Below, in pieces: positions 40,593 to 47,170 of a stretch of 47,170 bases of DNA; position 1 is the first letter of the stretch, and each line of letters begins with the position of its first letter. A model generated the notes under the pieces. That model searched no databases. It was not told where the DNA came from and saw only the letters and a list, made by a program, of their open reading frames with translations. The DNA is from Thermaceae bacterium (GTDB lineage Bacteria; Deinococcota; Deinococci; Deinococcales; Marinithermaceae). A program made the translations under genes and the position numbers. The stretch lies in NCBI GenBank assembly GCA_026985615.1, contig JALSQD010000031.1:1-47170 (forward strand). The letters are read 5' to 3'.

Positions 40593-40701
40593 CCCGCCGC
40601 GCTCAGGGCGGAGGCTTACCGGTAGGGGTAGGGTATACGTTTCCGGGCCGGCGCGGTGCGTGCCGGCGCGAAAACTACCCTGACGGCGACTTTGGGACAT
40701 T

Positions 40702-42012
<1,311 letters not shown>

Positions 42013-42019
42013 CGGCCCC

Positions 42020-42025
42020 AGCCTA
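42020..42025 (-). promoter_or_regulatory. -10 box (TAGGCT), leaderless type, purB
   Basis: On the minus strand TAGGCT, 7 bases, ATG at 42012. Confidence 0.45.
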
Positions 42026-42032
42026 GCACGGC

Positions 42033-43292
42033 TCAGGCGTCTTCCGGTCCGGCTGTGGGCGGCTCGCGCAGGGCGTCGTCCACGGGCTCGGGCTCGCGCT
42101 CGGGCTCGGGGGCCTCGAGCAGCTCGCGGAAGCGGCGCGCCGCCGGGGCGAGGCGTCGCTGGTAGCGGCCCACGGCGCGGTTATAGGCGGCCACGCCCTG
42201 CTCGAGCCCCTGCCCCACCTCGGCCAGCGCCGCGGCGAAGGCCTCGAAGCGGGCGATCAGCTCGCCGCCCTCCTCGGCGATGCGGCGGGCCCGCTCGCCC
42301 AGCGCCTGCTGGCGCCAGCCGTAGGCCACTGCCTTGAGCAGCGCCAGCAGCGTCACCGGCCCGGCGGGCAGCACCCGCTGGGCCAGGGCGTCGTCGAGCA
42401 GGCCGGGGTCGGCCTCGAAGGCTGCGGCCAGCGCAGCCTCGCTGGGCACGAAGACCACCACGAACTCCGGCGCGCCCTCGAGCCCCTCCCAGTAGGCTTT
42501 GCCCGCCAGCTCGCGCACCCGCGCGCGCAGCTGGCGGGCGTGCTCGGCCAGCCGCGCCTTGCGCGCCGCCTCGTCGGCGGCCTTGACCGCGGCCAGGTAG
42601 GCGGCGAGCGGCGTCTTGGCGTCCACCGGCAGCGTTCCGCCGCCGGGCAGGTGCACGATCAGGTCGGGCCGGCCTCGGGCGGTCGTCGGCTGCTCGCTGT
42701 AGTCCACGTGTGGCGTCATCCCGGCAAGCTCCACCACCCGCCGCAGCTGCAGCTCGCCCCAGCGCCCGCGGGTGCCGGGGTTCTTGAGCGCCTCGCCCAG
42801 GGTGGTCGTGGCCGTCTGCAGGGCGCGTTGCTGCTCGGCCAGCGCGCGCAGCTGCTCGGCCAGGCTGCCGTAGGCGCCCTCACGTTTTTGCTCGAGCTCG
42901 CGCACCTGCGCCTCCAGGGCTGCCAGGTGTTCCCGCAGCGGTCCCACCAGTCCCTCGAGCGCGCTTTTGTGGGTGCCCAGCTGCCCCGCGAGCTGGCGGT
43001 CGAGCCGGGCCAGAAGCTCATGGGTGCGCCGCACCAGCGCCGCGGAGCTCGCCTCGAGCTGGCGCCCCGCCAGCACCGCGAAGGCTTGAGTCAGCTCGTC
43101 CTTAGCGCCCAGGAGCCACTCGGCCTTCTCGCGCTCGGCGCGCAGCTCGGCCTCGAGCCGGGCCACGGCGCGCTCGAGCTCCTCACGCCGGAGCGTCAGT
43201 GCCACGACCTTCCCCCAGGCCAGCAGGCCCGCGAGCGCGGCGCCCAGGACGAAGGCCAGAGCCAGGTGCCACGCGCTGAAGGTGCCTTCCAC
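42033..43292 (-). CDS. rmuC: DNA recombination protein RmuC
   Basis: A 419-residue RmuC protein. An N-terminal membrane anchor (about 7-26) precedes a long coiled coil (about 35-165). The nuclease-like domain holds NPGTRGRWGELQLRRVVELAGM, RPDLIVHLPGGGTLPVDAKTPLAAYL (the D...D-A-K PD-(D/E)XK core) and EFVVVFVPSEAALAAAF. RmuC proteins limit DNA inversion at short repeats; the molecular activity is not settled. GTG start at 43292 is set by TAAGGT six bases upstream. It is divergent from the methyltransferase gene, only 35 bases between starts. Confidence 0.93.
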   Translation of the reverse strand: MEGTFSAWHLALAFVLGAALAGLLAWGKVVALTLRREELERAVARLEAELRAEREKAEWLLGAKDELTQAFAVLAGRQLEASSAALVRRTHELLARLDRQLAGQLGTHKSALEGLVGPLREHLAALEAQVRELEQKREGAYGSLAEQLRALAEQQRALQTATTTLGEALKNPGTRGRWGELQLRRVVELAGMTPHVDYSEQPTTARGRPDLIVHLPGGGTLPVDAKTPLAAYLAAVKAADEAARKARLAEHARQLRARVRELAGKAYWEGLEGAPEFVVVFVPSEAALAAAFEADPGLLDDALAQRVLPAGPVTLLALLKAVAYGWRQQALGERARRIAEEGGELIARFEAFAAALAEVGQGLEQGVAAYNRAVGRYQRRLAPAARRFRELLEAPEPEREPEPVDDALREPPTAGPEDA

Positions 43293-43298
43293 CCCTCC

Positions 43299-43304
43299 AC
43301 CTTA
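43299..43304 (-). promoter_or_regulatory. -10 box (TAAGGT), leaderless type, rmuC
   Basis: On the minus strand TAAGGT, then GGAGGG, then GTG at 43292. Confidence 0.45.
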
Positions 43305-43315
43305 CCGGCTGGCGG

Positions 43316-43321
43316 CATACT
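43316..43321 (+). promoter_or_regulatory. -10-like box (CATACT), leaderless type, methyltransferase gene
   Basis: CATACT, then GGAGGG, then GTG at 43328. The box differs from TANNNT at the first base. Confidence 0.35.
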
Positions 43322-43327
43322 GGAGGG

Positions 43328-44494
43328 GTGCGAAGGCTCGGCCTGGAGGCGGTGGCGTTCCTGGCGTCGGAAGCGGCCCGGCGCGAGATCGAAGTGCTGG
43401 CCGAAGGGCCGCTCGAGGCGCTGGCCACCGTCGCTGCGCTGCGCAAGCGCTGGAGCGAGGACGAGGCCGCCTGGCTCTACGACCAGGCGCGCTTGCGGCG
43501 CAAGGCGCGGGCCAAGTTTCCCCACGCGGACGCCATGCTCTTCGAGGCCGAGGCGCTCGAGCAGGCGAGCGCCTGGCCGGTGGCCAGCTGGCGGGCGGAG
43601 CGCGTCTTCGGTCCCTACGGGCGGGTGGCCGACCTGGGCGCGGGCATCGGCGGCGACGCCCTCGCGCTCGCCCAGGCGGGCAAGCGGGTGCTGGCGGTCG
43701 AGCGCGACCCGGTGCGGGCGGCGTTGCTGGAGTACAACGCCGCCGCGCTGGGGCTCGCCGAGCGCATCGAGGTTGTTCGCGCCGACTGGCGGGCGCTCAA
43801 GCTCAAGGTGGAGGCGGCCTTCGCCGACCCGGCGCGGCGCAGCGGCGGACGCCGCACCGTGCGGCTGGACGCGATGGAGCCGCCCCTCGCCGACCTCGAG
43901 CGGCTCGCCGGCCGCCTACCGGCGGTGTCGGTCAAGCTGGCCCCGGCGCTCGACAAGGCTGAACTCCCTGCGCGGGTGGGTCTTGGCTTCATCTCGTTGG
44001 GGAGCGAATTGAAGGAAGCACTGGCTGGCTTCGGCGAGCTGGCCTGGCCCGAGCCCTGGGCGGCGGTGCTGCCTGAGGGCGCTGTGCTCGAGGGGCCCGA
44101 GCGGCCCGCGCCGGCGGGCCCGCCGCGCGGCTTCTTCTACGAGCCCGACCCGGCGGTAATCCGCACCGGTTTGGTCGGTCGGCTGGCGGCCGAGCTAGAG
44201 GCAACGCTGTTGGCCGAGCAGGTGGCCTACCTCACCGCCGACGCTTGCCGCTCCACCCCGCTGGCTCGCTGCTGGCGGGTGCTGCGGCACGGGCCCTACC
44301 GCCTCAAGACTTTGCGCGCTTGGCTCGACGAGCTGGAAGCGGGCCCGGTCAGCGTCAAGCGGCGGCACAGCCCGGTCGACCCGGCCGAGCTGGCGCGCAA
44401 GTTCTCCGGCCGCAAGGCGGGGCGCGCGCTCACGGTGGCGCTCACCCGCCGCGAAGGCCGGCCCTGGATGTTCGTCCTTGCGGATCCGGACTAG
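43328..44494 (+). CDS. Class I SAM-dependent methyltransferase with THUMP-like C-terminus
   Basis: A 388-residue putative RNA methyltransferase. A helical N-terminal region (1-90) leads to a Rossmann core with SAM loop VADLGAGIGGDALALA (100-115), acidic ribose contact AVERDP and the characteristic AFADPARRSGGRR (164-176). The C-terminal about 90 residues (CWRVLRHGPYRLKTLRAWL, VDPAELARKFSG, ALTVALTRREG) match the THUMP-like domain paired with this methyltransferase type in other bacteria. The substrate is unknown; the THUMP-like part suggests tRNA or rRNA. Its 3' end overlaps the converging paralog gene by 4 bases. Confidence 0.85.
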   Translation: MRRLGLEAVAFLASEAARREIEVLAEGPLEALATVAALRKRWSEDEAAWLYDQARLRRKARAKFPHADAMLFEAEALEQASAWPVASWRAERVFGPYGRVADLGAGIGGDALALAQAGKRVLAVERDPVRAALLEYNAAALGLAERIEVVRADWRALKLKVEAAFADPARRSGGRRTVRLDAMEPPLADLERLAGRLPAVSVKLAPALDKAELPARVGLGFISLGSELKEALAGFGELAWPEPWAAVLPEGAVLEGPERPAPAGPPRGFFYEPDPAVIRTGLVGRLAAELEATLLAEQVAYLTADACRSTPLARCWRVLRHGPYRLKTLRAWLDELEAGPVSVKRRHSPVDPAELARKFSGRKAGRALTVALTRREGRPWMFVLADPD

Positions 44495-45135
44495 TTCGCC
44501 GTCTGCGCGCGGGCGTGTTCGCGGTCGAGGTAGGTGGGGGTGTAGAGGCGCACCGCCCAGCCGCCCTCGCCGTCCTCGCCCACGGCCCAGACCAGGTAGT
44601 TGCCGGCGAAGGGGCCCTCGTCGATCCGGAAGAGCAGGTAGCCCTCGCCCTGGCCGATCACGGTAACGCTGCCGAACTCGCTGGTGGCGATCGGCGGCCG
44701 CCCCTCGCCCGGCTCGAGGTGCAGCATCCAGACGTCGGGGTCGTTTGGGCTGCGGGTGAGGAAGACCACGTCGAGGGTGCGGTCCGAGAGCTCGAGCTTC
44801 GCGTACTCGTAGTAATGGTCCCCGGCGTTGAGGCCGTCCTCGGCCACGCCGCTGTTGAAGAGGGGGTAGGCCTCCGGGTCCTCGATCAGTTGCGCCAGCT
44901 CCTGCACCCAAGGACGGGTCTCCCCGGGGATGGTGTGCTCGGCCACGGCGTCCGCGCCCACCGTCTGGGGCTGGGCGCTCCGGGTCACGCCAGGCTCGGC
45001 GTCGGAGGCCAGTACGGTTTCTTTCACGGTTCCGGGTTCGGGTGGCGCAGCGAATAAGCCGTAAGCCGCAAGCCCGGCGCCCGCCAGCGCCAGCAGCAGC
45101 GCCGGCAGGCTCCAGCGTCGCTGGAAGAGCCCCAC
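44491..45135 (-). CDS. Membrane-anchored protein, shorter paralog of the next gene; start uncertain
   Basis: Unknown function, 214 residues from GTG 45135. One TM segment (SLPALLLALAGAGLAAYGLF, 9-28), a polar linker and a C-terminal domain from about 74 (WVQELAQLIEDPEAYPLF... VWMLHLEPGEGRPPI... FAGNYLVWAVGEDG). That domain matches the C-terminus of the neighbouring protein throughout. The frame stays open upstream of 45135 and encodes LIVLGLALLALGALVGLFQR, the counterpart of the paralog's first TM helix, but holds no start codon before the upstream TGA. A GTG with GAGAGGGGG lies at 45185 in another frame and meets a stop after four codons. Either a frameshift separates start from body, or translation begins internally without a ribosome-binding site. 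Confidence 0.7.
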   Translation of the reverse strand: MGLFQRRWSLPALLLALAGAGLAAYGLFAAPPEPGTVKETVLASDAEPGVTRSAQPQTVGADAVAEHTIPGETRPWVQELAQLIEDPEAYPLFNSGVAEDGLNAGDHYYEYAKLELSDRTLDVVFLTRSPNDPDVWMLHLEPGEGRPPIATSEFGSVTVIGQGEGYLLFRIDEGPFAGNYLVWAVGEDGEGGWAVRLYTPTYLDREHARAQTAN

Positions 45136-45201
45136 GAGCGCACCCAGCGCCAGTAGGGCCAGCCCTAGGACTATGAGTTCGTCACGAACGCCCCCTCTCG
45201 T

Positions 45202-46038
45202 TCACGGCGCGCCCTCGCCCGCCGCCTGAGCGATCTGCTGGGCGAGGCCGTGCTCGCGCTCCAGGAACTTGGGACTGTAGATGCGAATGGCTTCGCCACC
45301 GCCGCGATGGCCGCCTGTGGCCCAGATGAGGTAGTCGCCAGCGAAGGGACCGTCTTCGATCAAGAAGACGATAAAGTTGCTCCCCTCGCCGAGGATGCGC
45401 ACCCTCCCCAGCTCCTCGGGCTGGATGGGCGCGCCCTGGGCGCCGGGCTCGATGTGGACCATCCACATCTCCGGATCGCTGGGGCTTTTGGAAAGGAAGA
45501 CGGTCTGGAAGGTGCGGTTGCCCAGCTTGATGTCGATGTATTCGTAGATGCGGTCGCCCCGGTTGGGCGCGTCCTCGGGCGCGTCGCCCGACTGGGCGAG
45601 CGGGTAGTGGTTGGGCTTTTCCACCAGGTTCTTCACCTCGGCGACCCAGCTTTGGGTAGCGCCGGGGATCACGTGCTCGGGGATGGCCGGGGCCACGGCG
45701 GGCGCCTCGGCTTCGGTCGCGCCTTCTTCGCTGGCGGGTTTTGTTGTTTCTTCCGTCGCAATGGGTGCGTCTGCGGCCTCGTTCGTCGTTTCCTGCGCCT
45801 CTGCGGCGGGGGAGGGCGTTTCGGGGGCAGTTGCGGCGGGTTGGGTTTGGGCGGGCGCGGCGTCGGAGGCAAGGACGGTGCCCACGGCGGGCTCGGCTGG
45901 TTGGGGCCACAGCCCGTAGCCGGCCAGCGCCACGCCCGCGAGCACGCCAAGGGTGGCGGGCACCGACCAGCGGCGCTGCATGAGCGCCATCAACGCGCTC
46001 AGCGCGACGAGTGCGAGTCCAATTACAACAGCATTCAT
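45202..46038 (-). CDS. Membrane-anchored protein, longer paralog
   Basis: A 278-residue protein of unknown function. Two hydrophobic segments (about 2-20 and 27-45) flank QRRWSVP. An Ala/Pro/Thr/Glu-rich linker (about 60-125) leads to the C-terminal domain (about 126-278; WVAEVKNLVEKPNHYPLAQ, RIYEYIDIKLGNRTFQTVF, GPFAGDYLIWATGGHRGG, IYSPKFLEREHGLAQ). The domain is shared with the downstream gene, so the pair arose by tandem duplication; it is mostly beta strands with one helix at each end. It should face the periplasm or cell surface. The ATG at 46038 follows TAGAAT by seven bases; the ATG at 46047 overlaps that box and is rejected. Confidence 0.75.
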   Translation of the reverse strand: MNAVVIGLALVALSALMALMQRRWSVPATLGVLAGVALAGYGLWPQPAEPAVGTVLASDAAPAQTQPAATAPETPSPAAEAQETTNEAADAPIATEETTKPASEEGATEAEAPAVAPAIPEHVIPGATQSWVAEVKNLVEKPNHYPLAQSGDAPEDAPNRGDRIYEYIDIKLGNRTFQTVFLSKSPSDPEMWMVHIEPGAQGAPIQPEELGRVRILGEGSNFIVFLIEDGPFAGDYLIWATGGHRGGGEAIRIYSPKFLEREHGLAQQIAQAAGEGAP

Positions 46039-46045
46039 GCGGCCC

Positions 46046-46051
46046 ATTCTA
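46046..46051 (-). promoter_or_regulatory. -10 box (TAGAAT), leaderless type, longer paralog gene
   Basis: On the minus strand TAGAAT, 7 bases, ATG at 46038. Confidence 0.5.
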
Positions 46052-46084
46052 AGCCAGCTCCACCCGGGGCATGCGCCCGGGCGC

Positions 46085-46090
46085 TAGAGT
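46085..46090 (+). promoter_or_regulatory. -10 box (TAGAGT), leaderless type, yjbQ-type gene
   Basis: TAGAGT, then GTGGGT, then ATG at 46097. Confidence 0.5.
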
Positions 46091-46096
46091 GTGGGT

Positions 46097-46492
46097 ATGG
46101 AACGCTTCGATGTACGCACCAACGCGTTCAACCAGATGGTTCGGATCACACCCCAGGTCGAGGCGGCCGCCCGGGCACTCGGCGCCGTGGAGGGCGCGGT
46201 GCTCGTCTACTCGCCGCACACCACGGCGGGGATCGTGGTCCAGGAGGGGGCCGACCCCGACGTGGCCCACGACCTGCTGCTGCGGCTGGCCGAGCTGGCC
46301 CCGCACCGCCACCCCGGCGACCGCCACGCCGAGGGAAACAGCGACGCTCACCTCAAGACCGCGCTCGTGGGCAACGCCCAGCTGGTGCCCGTGCAGGGTG
46401 GCCGGCTGGCGCTGGGCACCTGGCAGCAGATCTTCCTGGCCGAGTTCGACGGCCCGCGCACGCGGCAGGTGTGGGTGGTGCCTATCGGTTAG
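46097..46492 (+). CDS. YjbQ/UPF0047 family protein (secondary thiamine-phosphate synthase type)
   Basis: A 131-residue protein of the YjbQ family, small trimeric proteins with weak thiamine-phosphate synthase activity in some members and unclear main role. Signatures are YSPHTTAGIVVQEGADPDV (39-57), the His/Asp/Asn cluster HRHPGDRHAEGNSDAHLKTALVG, and GTWQQIFLAEFDGPR. I start at ATG 46097 after the TANNNT box; the GTG two codons earlier overlaps the spacer. Its 3' end overlaps the converging nuclease-like gene by 11 bases. Confidence 0.9.
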   Translation: MERFDVRTNAFNQMVRITPQVEAAARALGAVEGAVLVYSPHTTAGIVVQEGADPDVAHDLLLRLAELAPHRHPGDRHAEGNSDAHLKTALVGNAQLVPVQGGRLALGTWQQIFLAEFDGPRTRQVWVVPIG

Positions 46493-47036
46493 ATCGAAAG
46501 CCGTTTCGGATCAAGAGTTTTGCTGTGTAGACGAAGGGATTGTCGGTATATCCCATGTCGGCGGTACGGGCAAGTCTTTCCACCAATTGACTGGGCCCCC
46601 AGAAAAACCATCCCCTTTGGGAAAAGAACCGCTTGAGGGCTTCCTCATCACCCTTAACTTTTCCGACAACCATACCCGGAATCATAGATACGGTTCCATG
46701 GATCGCACCCTCGTTGACAAGTTCCGATTTGAGTCGCCTAAACATGACGCGGCGGTACTCCTCGTCCTTGAACAGCCTGTAACCTTCGCCCCTGACGAAC
46801 TCTGTGTCGATGTGCTCAAGCGCGACGCCCGGAGAGTCCAGGTAAGATTTAACTTCGATTATCAGCAAGAGGTTTTCGCGGGGGCGGTATGCAAGAACAT
46901 CGATTTCAGGTCTTGGGGACGAAGGCCGGCCGATCATACGCTTTTCTTCCTTCGTCAGGTTGACCCTGTGACTGGTGCGCGCCCAGAAACCCTCGCGTTC
47001 TAACAAGAAGCGAATCAGCTGTTCAAAATAGTGCAT
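46482..47036 (-). CDS. PD-(D/E)XK nuclease-like protein, probably acquired
   Basis: A 184-residue protein with a restriction-endonuclease-like core: Glu5 in a helical start, then PEIDVLAYRPRENLLLIIEVKSYL with Asp46, Glu61 and Lys63, the D-x14-E-x-K active site. The rest (VRGEGYRLFKDEEYRRVMFRRL) is not assignable. Base composition is visibly lower in G+C, with non-preferred codons (many A/T-ending), unlike its neighbours, so recent transfer is likely. No methyltransferase or specificity gene is adjacent, so a restriction system is not shown. Its 3' end overlaps the converging yjbQ-type gene. Confidence 0.7.
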   Translation of the reverse strand: MHYFEQLIRFLLEREGFWARTSHRVNLTKEEKRMIGRPSSPRPEIDVLAYRPRENLLLIIEVKSYLDSPGVALEHIDTEFVRGEGYRLFKDEEYRRVMFRRLKSELVNEGAIHGTVSMIPGMVVGKVKGDEEALKRFFSQRGWFFWGPSQLVERLARTADMGYTDNPFVYTAKLLIRNGFRSNR

Positions 47037-47045
47037 AGAACAACT

Positions 47046-47170
47046 TTACAGCGCCAAAACGAGCGCGAGCAGGCCCGCGGCGGTGGTGGCCACGGCGTTG
47101 TTGACGTCGTTGGTCCACCAGCGCAATCGTTCCTCGAGCGGGCCGGTGAGCGTGTCGAGCACGGCGCCGA
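47046..47170 (-). CDS. C-terminus of a membrane protein (partial)
   Basis: The last 40 codons of a leftward gene entering from the right edge, ending in TAA at 47046. The residues GAVLDTLTGPLEERLRWWTN and the terminal hydrophobic stretch AVATTAAGLLALVLAL suggest the last TM helix of an integral membrane protein. Codon use is normal for the genome, unlike the preceding nuclease-like gene. Family not identifiable from this piece. Confidence 0.5.
   Translation of the reverse strand, partial: GAVLDTLTGPLEERLRWWTNDVNNAVATTAAGLLALVLAL

Noticed and set aside
40547..40701. A riboswitch in the purB-HAD gap
   Set aside because: Only one stem-loop is evident and no conserved riboswitch core is recognisable.

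Overview
The window is high-GC DNA (about 70% G+C by eye) from a bacterium that looks like a member of the Thermaceae (Thermus, Oceanithermus, Marinithermus and relatives). The grounds are: an aqualysin I-type subtilase that still carries the C-terminal pro-domain, a 164-residue CarD with its promoter-wedge Trp86, a Thermus-type TrmH, an M29 aminopeptidase T, a GlnK of the Thermus type, a HisZ/short-HisG pair, and many apparently leaderless genes whose -10 box (TANNNT) lies 6-7 bases before the start codon. The genus is inferred; no rRNA is present.

Layout. 1-73: start of a transposase OrfA cut by the window edge, then about 570 bases without a supportable gene. 646-2208: secreted protease. 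2381-5170: CarD/TetR operon divergent from a cyanophycinase-like protein and a P1-type peptidase, with TATGCA half-sites in the shared promoter. 5167-10692: leftward operon of a Roadblock/LC7 protein, a three-TM membrane protein with a Pro/Ala linker, an 861-residue coiled-coil protein and TsaE. 10741-14992: MoaD-MoaE fusion, HrcA, aminopeptidase, AlbA/RecG-like regulator. 15138-16915: amtB-glnK with a clear promoter and terminator. 16923-19467: DegV-like protein and a NadE plus nitrilase-type pair. 19532-24570: CBS protein, esterase, DUF4388 protein, AGCS symporter, UbiX, IspD and a small repeat protein. 24652-24951: a mini CRISPR array of four repeats and three spacers with its own terminator on the minus strand and no cas genes in view. 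25235-26320: tRNA-Gly(GCC) and ferredoxin-NADP reductase.

26344-35837 is the most distinctive region: one leftward operon of nine genes. It encodes an RpiR regulator, a Tat-exported sugar-binding protein, an RbsA-type ATPase, an RbsC-type permease, MtnA, MtnK, an Rpe-family epimerase, an LsrF/DhnA-type class I aldolase and a zinc alcohol dehydrogenase. Read together they spell a pathway that imports 5-methylthioribose or 5-deoxyribose, phosphorylates it, isomerises it to the ketose 1-phosphate, epimerises it, cleaves it to dihydroxyacetone phosphate plus an aldehyde, and reduces the aldehyde. This resembles the known DHAP shunt but with a different aldolase and an added epimerase. It is my best candidate for an undescribed system.

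35919-47170: housekeeping and small accessory genes (SfsA, HisZ/HisG, a lipoprotein, TrmH, a HAD hydrolase, PurB, RmuC, a THUMP-like methyltransferase). They are followed by a tandem pair of paralogous membrane-anchored proteins, a YjbQ-type protein, an AT-richer PD-(D/E)XK nuclease-like gene that looks acquired, and the C-terminus of a membrane protein.
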